A stretch of 53,938 nucleotides of DNA, from assembly GCA_900556395.1 (NCBI GenBank), contig USOQ01000003.1, forward strand, positions 1 to 53,938. The letters run 5' to 3'. Below are positions 33,713 through 41,667 of the stretch, piece after piece. Both the position numbers and the translations under genes were made by a program. The stretch comes from Candidatus Segatella caccae (GTDB taxonomy: Bacteria > Bacteroidota > Bacteroidia > Bacteroidales > Bacteroidaceae). The notes under the pieces were generated by a model that was not told where the DNA came from, did not search any database, and worked only from the letters and a program-made list of their open reading frames with translations. The first letter of the stretch is position 1; each line of letters opens with the position of its first letter.

Positions 33713-33746
33713 TATAATACACTAAATCATTAAACATATTATAAAA

Positions 33747-34889
33747 ATGGCAATTATAAAATGTCCTGAGTGCGGACACCCTGTAAGCGACAAAGCACCC
33801 ACCTGCCCCACTTGTGGCGTAGAGATTGTTGGCAAAACCATAACTTGTGCCAACTGCGGAACTACCTATTTTAAAGACCAGGCTCTATGCCCCAACTGTC
33901 ATTGTCCGAATCCTCTTAACGCTGCTACATCTCCCCTACCATCAATACAGACTGCTACCCTTTCGCAGGAATCCAATTCCACACAGAGTACTTCTGAGCA
34001 TGAGAGTAGCACATCTGAGAAGAAAAACAACCGCTTCATTTGGATTATATCATTCGTCATAGCTCTCATCATCTGCGGAACACTGTATTATTTCTACCAC
34101 AGCGCAAGCCAACAGCAGGAAGAAGAAGCGTATGAATATGCCATGAAGAGCAACGACCCCGATGTATTGCAGAGCTATCTCGAAACCTACAAGGATGCCG
34201 ACCAAGCTCACATCGACTCCATCATGTCGCACCTCAACATGCTCAAGACTTTAGATACCGAATGGACCAATGCTATTGTCAGTGGTTCTAAGGAAGCTAT
34301 AGAAGCTTATCTGCAAAAATACCCCAACTCGCCTTATCGACAGGAGGCCTGGAACAAAATTGACTCCATAGATTGGCAGATTGCAAAGAAGGCTGACACT
34401 GCAGAAGCTTACCAGACCTATCTCGACGAACATACCGATGGCTCACACATCGAGGAGGCTGAAAACGCAATGAAGAAAGCCAAGAGCCGCGACCTGCAGC
34501 CTGAGGAGAGCCAGATGGTAAGTAGCCTCTTCCGTAAGTTTTTCCAAAGCATCAACACACGAAACGAAGATGGCCTTACTGCTACTTGCGAGGATGTGTT
34601 ATCATCACTCTTAGGCAAACCCGCAGCCACCAAGAGCGACGTGCTCACCTTCATGAATAAACTATACAAAGAAGACATCACCAACATGATATGGCGCATC
34701 AACAATGACTACCAAATCAAGAAACGTGAGGTGGGAGACGAGGAATACGAGTATCAGGTGGTCTTCACCGCTCGACAAGAGGTTAGTCGTAACGATGGAA
34801 GCACCCAGGAGGGTAACTTCAAAATCAGCGCTACCGTTTCGCCAGATGGTAAAATCTCTGCTTTCAATATGGCCAGAATTGAGATGTAA
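33747..34889 (+). CDS. Double zinc-ribbon membrane protein
   Basis: A 380-residue protein with two N-terminal zinc ribbons (C6/C9/C20/C23 and C34/C37/C48/C51), a Ser/Thr-rich linker, one transmembrane helix at about residues 96-118, and a periplasmic TPR-like region with repeated AYEYAMKSNDPDVLQSYLETYKD-type motifs. The C-terminal about 100 residues (FRKFFQSINTRNEDGLTATCEDVL) resemble an NTF2/SnoaL-like domain. Such zinc-ribbon/helix proteins are common in Bacteroidales and their function is unknown. The ribbon lies on the cytoplasmic side if the positive-inside rule is followed. Confidence 0.78.
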   Translation: MAIIKCPECGHPVSDKAPTCPTCGVEIVGKTITCANCGTTYFKDQALCPNCHCPNPLNAATSPLPSIQTATLSQESNSTQSTSEHESSTSEKKNNRFIWIISFVIALIICGTLYYFYHSASQQQEEEAYEYAMKSNDPDVLQSYLETYKDADQAHIDSIMSHLNMLKTLDTEWTNAIVSGSKEAIEAYLQKYPNSPYRQEAWNKIDSIDWQIAKKADTAEAYQTYLDEHTDGSHIEEAENAMKKAKSRDLQPEESQMVSSLFRKFFQSINTRNEDGLTATCEDVLSSLLGKPAATKSDVLTFMNKLYKEDITNMIWRINNDYQIKKREVGDEEYEYQVVFTARQEVSRNDGSTQEGNFKISATVSPDGKISAFNMARIEM

Positions 34890-34920
34890 TAGCATTCCCT
34901 ATAACAAAAACGTAAAAACG

Positions 34921-34967
34921 AATAAGCGTATACTCTATATTATATTGGGTATACGCTTATTTCTTTA
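34921..34967 (+). terminator. Terminator after the zinc-ribbon gene
   Basis: AATAAGCGTATAC (34921-34933) and GTATACGCTTATT (34949-34961) form a 13-bp perfect stem with a 15-nt loop, followed by TCTTTATTT. It starts 32 nt after the stop codon. Confidence 0.65.
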
Positions 34968-35000
34968 TTTACATACGGGATTTCAAATAACGGAACTACA

Positions 35001-35080
35001 ACTGTTGGACAACCGCACAACAGCCATCGAACAGTTAGACATCATCTGTTAGACAGCTGCACAACAGCTGTTGTGCGGTT
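35001..35080. repeat. Pair of direct repeats with nested palindromes
   Basis: 35001-35023 and 35046-35068 are direct repeats that share CTGTT(A/G)GACA and end GCACAACAG. GCACAACAG/CTGTTGTGC (35059-35076) is a perfect 18-bp palindrome, and AACCGCACAACAG (35011-35023) is inverted at 35068-35080. It lies 160 nt before the HU-like gene promoter and might be its operator or a small mobile remnant. Confidence 0.7.
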
Positions 35081-35237
35081 ATAAGAGCTATCCTTTACAA
35101 AGACTCATACTACCATCTCACACAACTCAAGTCAACTTTCTCAATACTTTTGCAAGTTCTTATTACCGTGATTACTATTCATTACTGCTTTGATTCCCAT
35201 AAAAAACAACTGCTATACCTCTTTATCATGCACATTA

Positions 35238-35269
35238 TTTGGCGCTTCGATAATAAAAGTTTACCTTTG
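35238..35269 (+). promoter_or_regulatory. Promoter of the HU-like gene
   Basis: TTTG (35238-35241) and TACCTTTG (35262-35269) are 20 nt apart, a full Bacteroidetes promoter. The predicted leader is about 20 nt. Confidence 0.75.
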
Positions 35270-35294
35270 CAACGACAAACATAAAAAACATTCT

Positions 35295-35900
35295 ATGGCT
35301 ATTAAATACGAGATACATTATCTCCCCAACGCAGCGGGCAAAGACGAGACACGTAGGTTTGCCCATATCTTCGAACAACCCGCCTCTACAGAGAAGCAAA
35401 TGTTAGAGAATATAGAACAAAAAAGTGGCTTAACAAAAGGTGTAGTGGCTGCTGTGCTGTCGCATCTACGCGACATCGTCGAGGAAGACTTGATGGAGGG
35501 CAAACGGGTAAACATCCCTGAAATCGGTTTTCTCTCCCTCTCCACCAGCCTACAAATGGACGAACTGAAACCAGACAGCAAAGTACGTTCAGAGTATGTG
35601 AATGTTCGTGGCATCAAGTTTAGACCTACTAATGATCTCTTGGAAAAAATAAAGAGACACACGCATTTCGAAAAATCACATTATACTTCTCGCTCCTACC
35701 CTTTCTCTGAAGAAATGCTGAAAGAGAAAATCAAGGAGTACCTACAAACTCATCGTTCTATCAGTCGTCGAGTATTAGAAAAAGAATTCTATATCCGCAA
35801 GCAGACCGCCCTCAACTGGCTAAACAAGTTGGTAGATTCTGGCTTCCTCATCCGCGAAGGCGCGAAGACTGCTCCCTTTTATTTTCTGGCAAAGGAATAA
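35295..35900 (+). CDS. HU-like DNA-binding protein with a C-terminal winged-helix-like domain
   Basis: A 201-residue nucleoid-associated-type protein. The N-terminal about 120 residues match the Bacteroidales HU (CCDC81-type) fold (QKSGLTKGVVAAVLSHLRDIVEEDLMEGKRVNIPEIGFLSLS, then VRGIKFRPTNDLLEKI). The last about 65 residues (MLKEKIKEYLQTHRSISRRVLEKEFYIRKQTALNWLNKLVDSGFLIREG) are a helix-turn-helix of winged type, so a bend-and-recognise DNA protein is likely. ATG 35295 is preferred over 35190 because the promoter lies between them. Confidence 0.85.
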   Translation: MAIKYEIHYLPNAAGKDETRRFAHIFEQPASTEKQMLENIEQKSGLTKGVVAAVLSHLRDIVEEDLMEGKRVNIPEIGFLSLSTSLQMDELKPDSKVRSEYVNVRGIKFRPTNDLLEKIKRHTHFEKSHYTSRSYPFSEEMLKEKIKEYLQTHRSISRRVLEKEFYIRKQTALNWLNKLVDSGFLIREGAKTAPFYFLAKE

Positions 35901-36052
35901 TCACTATTGCATGACAAAAATCAAACAACAATATCAAAATGGGGTACTAACTGCAATCAGTCATATATTGAAAATTTGATAAAAATATCTCGATTGTACA
36001 AGTCGAATTTTCGGATATTTTAATAGTAGATAATCTTAAAAATAAGAATATA

Positions 36053-36985
36053 ATGGAAGAGGAAAAGGACATACCTGTAAACAATGCTCAACTGGTCGCA
36101 AATTGTGACCAGTTGACTTCTGTTGAAAATAAAATATTGACAATCCGTGATGTTCAAGTCATATTAGACAGAGACCTCGCCGACTTGTATAACGTTGAGA
36201 CTAAGCGACTTAACGAACAGGTCAGACGTAACATTTTAAGATTTCCAAAAAACTTTAGATTCCAGCTCACACTGAATGAATTTCAAGAACTGGTCGCAAA
36301 TTGCGACCGGTTCAGTAGTCTCAAGCATTCTACAGTCTGTCCATTTGCATTTACGGAACAAGGAGTTGCCATGTTAGCCTCTGTACTAAGAAGCGAAACT
36401 GCCATTCGTGTCAGCATCCGTATCATGGATGCTTTTGTATCCATGCGCCATTTCTTGATAAACAATGCAGATGTGTTCAGAAGATTGTCAACTATCGAAT
36501 ATCACCAGCTTGAAATGATGCAACACCAACAAGAATCAGACAAGCGTATTGATGAAGTGTTCCGAAGACTTGACGAAGGAAGCGTTCAGCCAAAGCAAGG
36601 AATATTCTATGATGGGCAAGTATATGATGCCTACACGTTTGTTTCAGATTTGGTAAAGAGCGCCAAAAGAAGCATAGTACTGATAGACAATTATGTCGAT
36701 GAAACTGTTCTCACCTTGCTGGACAAAAGAATCATTGGCGTAACTGCTGACATTTATACTCAACAAATCAATCAACAACTACATCTTGATATCAACAGAC
36801 ACAACAGCCAATATCCACCTATCAATGTAAGTGTGTTTCGCAGGTCACACGACAGATTCTTATGTATTGATGATGTCGTATATCATATAGGTGCGTCCAT
36901 TAAGGACTTGGGCAAGAAATGGTTTGCCTTTGCTAAAATGGAAGTATTGACACCTGCGGAATTAATCGCAAAAATCAATGAATAA
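36053..36985 (+). CDS. ORF6N-domain protein with a phospholipase-D-like C-terminal domain
   Basis: A 310-residue protein often found next to restriction and toxin genes. The N-terminal ORF6N domain, probably DNA-binding, runs from about 25 to 140 (TIRDVQVILDRDLADLYNVETKRLNEQVRRN, FAFTEQGVAMLASVL). A coiled-coil linker follows. The C-terminal about 110 residues (VSDLVKSAKRSIVLIDNYVDETVLTLL, H266-D267 in HDRFLCIDD, then HIGASIKDLGKKWFAF) look like a PLD-nuclease-type domain. The peptide LVANCD appears twice (residues about 14 and 80), each encoded by a 27-bp palindrome. Its role is unknown; a regulator or defence component is plausible from its neighbours. Confidence 0.83.
   Translation: MEEEKDIPVNNAQLVANCDQLTSVENKILTIRDVQVILDRDLADLYNVETKRLNEQVRRNILRFPKNFRFQLTLNEFQELVANCDRFSSLKHSTVCPFAFTEQGVAMLASVLRSETAIRVSIRIMDAFVSMRHFLINNADVFRRLSTIEYHQLEMMQHQQESDKRIDEVFRRLDEGSVQPKQGIFYDGQVYDAYTFVSDLVKSAKRSIVLIDNYVDETVLTLLDKRIIGVTADIYTQQINQQLHLDINRHNSQYPPINVSVFRRSHDRFLCIDDVVYHIGASIKDLGKKWFAFAKMEVLTPAELIAKINE
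36089..36115. repeat. 27-bp palindrome inside the ORF6N gene, copy 1
   Basis: CAACTGGTC (36089-36097) and GACCAGTTG (36107-36115) are perfect inverted copies, and the inner bases match except at one place, so 12 of 13 pairs are symmetric. It encodes QLVANCDQL in the gene frame. Confidence 0.85.
36287..36313. repeat. 27-bp palindrome inside the ORF6N gene, copy 2
   Basis: The same design as 36089-36115 with 12 of 13 pairs symmetric and 22 of 27 bases identical to it, in the same reading frame (ELVANCDRF), 198 nt away. Confidence 0.85.
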
Positions 36986-37026
36986 CAATTGCTGCATTAA
37001 GCAGCAAATTAAGTAATGTTTCAACT

Positions 37027-37923
37027 ATGACAACAGAAAGCAACACATCAATAATACATTCTAATTTCTTCACGAACAAGAATGGCAATACCCTCATGAA
37101 AGAATTTGAGGGCATATTGCAGCATAACCAATACATCAAGAATCTTGATGCTGTAGTCGGATTTTTGAGAGCATCTGGTTATTTTTCTTTGCGTCCATTT
37201 TTGGACAATATAAATAGAGTTAGAATTCTCATCGGAATTGATGTGGATAAATACATTGCACAAGCTGCAAACCAAGGAAAGATTTTCTTTGGTGCGGAAG
37301 AGGAAGTAAGAGAAGAGTGCTTGCGAAAAATCCGTAGAGATATAGAAAGTTCCAATTACAAGAAAGAAGTAGAAGACGGAATATTCCAAATGATTCAAGA
37401 CTTGATTGATGGAAAGCTTGAACTTCGTGCGCATCCATCAAAAAAGATTCATGCAAAATTGTACATTCTTTATCCTGACGATTTCAACCAATATTCCCAG
37501 GGTGTCGCCATTACAGGCTCAAGCAACTTGTCTGGTAATGGACTTGGCATATCTGAGGATAAACAGTATGAGTTTAATGTAAAACTGGATAGATATGATG
37601 ATGTTAAGTTTGCAAAGGAAGAATTCGAGCTATTGTGGAAAGAAGCAGAAGGATGCGCCATAACAACAGAAGATGTAAAGGCCTCTGTTGACAGAACATA
37701 TTTGAAAGGAGATGTAAAGCCTTATGACCTTTACATCAAGATGCTCATGGAATATTTTTCTGACCGCGTTTTAGCGACAGATGATAATAATCCATTTGAT
37801 ATGCCTGAGGGTTATACCAAGTATGACTATCAAATGGATGCAGTAGTTGAAGGCTATCAAAAGCTGATTAGATATGATGATCGAATAAGCTCAGCCGTTC
37901 TTGTACGCTCGTCTTCTGTCTGA
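37027..37923 (+). pseudogene. 5' fragment of a PLD-nuclease/SNF2-type helicase
   Basis: The 298-residue frame is the N-terminal part of a restriction-associated helicase. An N-terminal PLD-like nuclease domain is visible (ILIGIDVDKYI, H142/K144 in IHAKLYIL, and GSSNLSGNGL), then the linker YTKYDYQMDAVVEGYQKLIRYD, where the helicase domain normally begins. All ATPase motifs are missing. After about 37880 the frame runs into antisense sequence of a restriction-enzyme fragment and stops (RISSAVLVRSSSV is antisense-derived). It starts 41 nt after the ORF6N gene. It is probably non-functional, though the nuclease part might still be made. Confidence 0.8.
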
Positions 37924-38144
37924 CAATTCGCAAGAATCTCATTACGTTTCTCTGTTGATATAATAAAGGCTTCATTATATCCAGTTAGAACTCCACGATA
38001 AATGTTTATGTCCCAATCTTTGAGAGGCGTACCTACTGCTTCTATCTTACGCTTGATGCTTTGCTCAATAGGAGACAGAATAACCCAAGAGTCAGAGTTG
38101 GAGAACTCGCACACTGACCCGCTTTGCTGCACGAAAACGCTCAT
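37857..38144 (-). pseudogene. Internal fragment of a type IIG restriction-modification enzyme
   Basis: The minus strand reads SNSDSWVILSPIEQSIKRKIEAVG, then TPLKDWDINIYRGVLTGYNEAFII, then EILANCQTEDERTRTAELIR, an internal piece of the C-terminal specificity region of Eco57I/TaqI-type restriction-modification enzymes (usually followed by PILRGRDIK). The match ends near 37883, where the helicase fragment begins on the other strand; the last seven codons are antisense of the helicase. The methyltransferase and nuclease parts are absent. The ATG overlaps the stop of the recombinase gene in an ATGA, so a short protein could still be translated. Confidence 0.75.
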
Positions 38145-38752
38145 TTCTCTGCTGTCAAAAAGAACTTTATGTATCTGTCAAGTGTATTTCGGTCGACCTT
38201 GCACAACTTTGCTATCTTTCGCTTGGAAACATTTGCCTTAAGAAGTTCTTTGATAAGAGTTTCTTTTCCGTAAAGCTTATACTTTTCAGGAGAACTCTTT
38301 CTTCCCTTTGGTCGACCGAGCGTAACGCCCTCTGCTTTCTTTCTTGCCAAAGCTTCCTTTGTGCGTTGGCTGATAAGGTTACGCTCTATCTCTGCTGAAA
38401 GTCCAAAGGCAAAAGCAAGCACTTTGCTTTGAATATCATCGCCGAGTCGGTAATTGTCCTTAATAGTCCAGACACGACACTCCTTAGTCATACAGATATT
38501 AAGTATCTCCATAATCATAAAGAGGTTTCGCCCGAGACGTGACAACTCAGCGCAAATAATAAGGTCGTCCTTGTTTACTCGCTTCAATAGTTTGCCAAGC
38601 TCACGCTTGTTGTACGCCTTTGTACCACTGATAGTTTCTTCTATCCAACCATCGATAGAAAGATTGTTTTGCTTGCAAAAATTGTTAATTTCGAAGCGTT
38701 GATTTTCAACAGTCTGTTTATCACTGCTGACACGAATGTAACCATAAATCAT
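38141..38752 (-). CDS. Serine recombinase (resolvase/invertase family)
   Basis: A 203-residue site-specific recombinase. The catalytic serine is S9 in YGYIRVSSDKQTVENQ, and the conserved arginines are in ELSRLGRN and AEIERNLISQRTKEAL. The C-terminal helix-turn-helix (KANVSKRKIAKLCKVDRNTLDRYI) fits a Hin/Gin or Tn3-resolvase size class. It is complete and ends overlapping the restriction-enzyme shard by 4 nt. It may once have inverted or resolved the neighbouring DNA. Upstream -7-like boxes are TATATTTG (38811-38818) and TACTTTTG (38917-38924), both on the minus strand. Confidence 0.9.
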   Translation of the reverse strand: MIYGYIRVSSDKQTVENQRFEINNFCKQNNLSIDGWIEETISGTKAYNKRELGKLLKRVNKDDLIICAELSRLGRNLFMIMEILNICMTKECRVWTIKDNYRLGDDIQSKVLAFAFGLSAEIERNLISQRTKEALARKKAEGVTLGRPKGRKSSPEKYKLYGKETLIKELLKANVSKRKIAKLCKVDRNTLDRYIKFFLTAEK

Positions 38753-38950
38753 AGCTTATTATTTATTTTGTGATATACTTATATTTATAACAAGACTATG
38801 AATAATAATTCAAATATATGTGTTAATTATATTTATTGTTGTCCAATAAAACTTTTGCAAGGATCATAAATTAAAGAGTATATTCATATCTGCGTTTGCG
38901 TATGTACATAAAAATGCAAAAGTAAAATTCATATAATCACTATATACGAC

Positions 38951-38986
38951 AAATCCGCAACTTATAACCCTATAAGTTGCGGATTT
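38951..38986 (-). terminator. 16-bp perfect hairpin after the acetylesterase gene
   Basis: AAATCCGCAACTTATA (38951-38966) and its inverted copy (38971-38986) form a perfect stem with a 4-nt loop. It lies 70 nt past the acetylesterase stop and probably ends its transcript; the U-tract is weak (the stem itself ends in TTT). It could also insulate the recombinase gene. Confidence 0.55.
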
Positions 38987-39055
38987 GGTAAATATAAAAA
39001 GGAATATTACATCCCTATCTCACGCTCGCTATTGAGGAATAAGCTACAGGATGAA

Positions 39056-40051
39056 TTATTTCACTTGAGCCCCCCAATATTTCACGTATTTGATTTTCTT
39101 GCCCTTAGTTATAGTGGGCTTATCCCACTTACCACCTAAGATGAGAATGGTAGTTTTCTTGCCTACGGGGGCTGCATCTAATGCTTCCTGAAGAGACATA
39201 TAGTTGCCACGGCCCTGTGCAGATACAACATAATCGTAGTGGCGAATATGCTTACGAAGAGCAGGTACTACACGACCAATCTCATCGACCAATGCGCCTG
39301 CAACGACACGTGCTCCATACACATTATAATGCGTATTATCCATGCGCCCCTGAGGAATACTTGCCACCTCACCTGGCTTGAACCACATATGCAAGCTACG
39401 ACTTCCTTTCACCCCTAAAGAAGTCTCAATGTCGTGAGTAATTTTGGTGGCATCGACAAAAGGCACATTCAACTCCTGTGCTACTCTACGAGGAGCTACA
39501 ACGTAAGCGCCATGGGTGTCTATAAGAGTGTCACTGTTTATTTTCTCTTCTCCATCGAAAACGGTCTTGCGAAGCTTTTCATCATCATCATTCTTCAAAT
39601 TCTCTGCATACCAGCAACGACGAACCACAGAATTGAACAATACAGGAATGCCACCCTTTTGACGGGTTTCCTCTACAAAACGGCGCAAATTGGCATCAAA
39701 GGTAGAACCCGGATCGGTATGACGATTAGGCTTTGGCTTTTCATCATTATGCCCAAATTGGATGAAAACATAGTCACCTGGCTTCAGTTTGTCGAGAACC
39801 TTCTGCCAGCGTCCTTGGTCAATAAAACTCTTCGAACTGCGACCATTCACAGCATGATTATCTACCAAGATTTTATCATCAAAAAAGCCCTGCAACACCA
39901 TTCCCCATCCTCGTTCAGGATTATCCTTAAAGTCAGCTTTCTCTGCTGCTGTAGAGTCACCGATGACAAAAATAGTTGTGGTTTTAGTGCTTGACGTCAT
40001 AAGACACAACGTCATTACAATGCATAATAAAAGGGATAATTTTTTCTTCAT
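39056..40051 (-). CDS. Rhamnogalacturonan/pectin acetylesterase (CE12-like) with a CE8-like stub
   Basis: A secreted 331-residue SGNH hydrolase that removes acetyl groups from pectin backbones. The N-terminus is a signal peptide (MKKKLSLLLCIVMTLCLMTS). Block I is GDSTAAEKA with nucleophile S33, then GRSSKSF, GHNDEKPKP and the C-terminal DNTHYN holding the acid/base pair. The last about 55 residues (YDYVVSAQGRGNYMSLQEALDAAP, then TTILILGGKWDKP) resemble the first strands of a CE8 pectin methylesterase, but the domain stops there instead of running about 300 residues. Together with the hexuronate genes it points to pectin use. Confidence 0.87.
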   Translation of the reverse strand: MKKKLSLLLCIVMTLCLMTSSTKTTTIFVIGDSTAAEKADFKDNPERGWGMVLQGFFDDKILVDNHAVNGRSSKSFIDQGRWQKVLDKLKPGDYVFIQFGHNDEKPKPNRHTDPGSTFDANLRRFVEETRQKGGIPVLFNSVVRRCWYAENLKNDDDEKLRKTVFDGEEKINSDTLIDTHGAYVVAPRRVAQELNVPFVDATKITHDIETSLGVKGSRSLHMWFKPGEVASIPQGRMDNTHYNVYGARVVAGALVDEIGRVVPALRKHIRHYDYVVSAQGRGNYMSLQEALDAAPVGKKTTILILGGKWDKPTITKGKKIKYVKYWGAQVK

Positions 40052-40085
40052 TATTTTTTTTGCTTTGTTTTTATAGTTTCGTTAT

Positions 40086-40120
40086 TAAAAGTCCATGACC
40101 TGCTCACGCAGCTCATGGAC
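40086..40120 (-). terminator. Terminator of the purA-hisS transcript
   Basis: GTCCATGA (40091-40098) pairs with TCATGGAC (40113-40120), with inner GC pairs, and on the minus strand is followed by TTTTAATAA. It lies 82 nt past the hisS stop. Confidence 0.65.
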
Positions 40121-40201
40121 AAAATACTATTGTCTTCACTCTTGAAAACTATTTATAAAAAAAACTTTCTTGTTGAATTATTAAAGCAGAAGTCCTTACT
40201 C

Positions 40202-41563
40202 CTACTTCACGGCAGCAATTAACTCCTCGGTTGTTACGAGAGTCTGCTCTCCGCTTTCCATATTTTTCAGAGTCACCTGTCCTGCAGCCATCTCATTCTC
40301 ACCTGCAAGTACTACAAATGGAATGTTCTTGGCATTAGCATAACTCATCTGTTTCTTCATCTTTGCCTTGTCTGGGAAGATTTCTGCACGTATACCAGCT
40401 TGACGAAGCTTACCTACGATAGGAAGACAATATGCAGTCTCTTTCTCACCAAAATTGATAAACAAAACCTGGGTAGAATTAACTGCCTCCTTAGGATAAA
40501 GGTCGAGCGCATTCAGCACATCATAGATACGATCAGCACCAAAACTGATACCAACTCCACTGAGTCCTGGGAGTCCGAAGATTCCTGTTAGATTGTCGTA
40601 ACGTCCACCACCAGTAATACTTCCCATTGGGGTATCGAGAGCCTTTACCTCAAAAATAGCACCGGTATAATAGTTTAAGCCACGAGCCAAAGTAAGGTCG
40701 AGTTCTATCTCGTTGTGCAGACCTACTGTCTTTAATGTGTCAAGGATAAAGCGAGTTTCCTCTACACCCTTCAGTCCAATTTCAGAACCTGCGAGTACCT
40801 GTGAAATGACTTCCAACTTTTCCTCATTAGAACCAGAGAGTGAGATGATAGGTTGCAACTTCTCGATAGCCTCTTCGGAGATACCATCGTTACGCAATTC
40901 CTCATTTACCTTATCAAGACCAATCTTGTCGAGCTTATCAATAGCGACTGTAATGTCTACTATCTTTTCAGCCTCACCAATAACCTCTGCTATACCGGTA
41001 AGAATCTTACGGTTATTGATCTTGATGCACACACGTACTCCAAACTTGGTAAACACGGTGTCAACAATCTGCATCAACTCTACCTCATTAAGCAAAGAAT
41101 CTGAACCCACCACGTCGGCATCACACTGATAGAATTCGCGGTAACGTCCCTTCTGTGGACGATCAGCTCGCCATACAGGTTGTATCTGATAACGCTTAAA
41201 AGGCAACTGTAATTCCTCACGATGCTGCACCACGTAACGGGCAAAAGGAACAGTAAGATCGTAACGCAATCCCTTCTCACAGAGCTTGGCAGCCAACTTG
41301 AGAGAGTTAAGTGAATGAAGGTCCTCATCACTCACCTTATTCATATAGTCACCTGAATTCAATATTTTAAAGAGCAGTTTGTCACCCTCCTCGCCATACT
41401 TACCCATCAGTGTCTGAAGGGTTTCCATTGCAGGAGTTTCAATCTGCTGGAATCCATAAAGGGCATAGACTTCCTTGATGGTGTCGAAGATATAGTTGCG
41501 TTTCGCCATCTCAACAGGACCGAAGTCGCGTGTACCCTTAGGGATACTTGGTTTCTGAGCCAT
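40202..41563 (-). CDS. hisS: Histidyl-tRNA synthetase
   Basis: Class II aminoacyl-tRNA synthetase that charges tRNA-His. The 453-residue length is normal for this phylum. Motif 1 is around YGFQQIETPAME, motif 2 around KRYQIQPVWRADRPQKGRYREFYQCDADVVG, the histidine-binding blocks are ARGLNYYTGAIFEV and GGRYDNL, and motif 3 is GVGISFGADRIYDVL. The C-terminal anticodon-binding domain follows (VLFINFGEKETAYCLPIVGKLRQAGI). It is 104 nt downstream of purA on the same strand. Confidence 0.96.
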   Translation of the reverse strand: MAQKPSIPKGTRDFGPVEMAKRNYIFDTIKEVYALYGFQQIETPAMETLQTLMGKYGEEGDKLLFKILNSGDYMNKVSDEDLHSLNSLKLAAKLCEKGLRYDLTVPFARYVVQHREELQLPFKRYQIQPVWRADRPQKGRYREFYQCDADVVGSDSLLNEVELMQIVDTVFTKFGVRVCIKINNRKILTGIAEVIGEAEKIVDITVAIDKLDKIGLDKVNEELRNDGISEEAIEKLQPIISLSGSNEEKLEVISQVLAGSEIGLKGVEETRFILDTLKTVGLHNEIELDLTLARGLNYYTGAIFEVKALDTPMGSITGGGRYDNLTGIFGLPGLSGVGISFGADRIYDVLNALDLYPKEAVNSTQVLFINFGEKETAYCLPIVGKLRQAGIRAEIFPDKAKMKKQMSYANAKNIPFVVLAGENEMAAGQVTLKNMESGEQTLVTTEELIAAVK

Positions 41564-41667
41564 TTATTATTGTTTAATATTTATAGTTTAATACTCAATG
41601 CTTAGTGCTATGTTCACCCTATGAGCAAACGATAACACTAAACATGAAACACTATTAATTAATTAAT

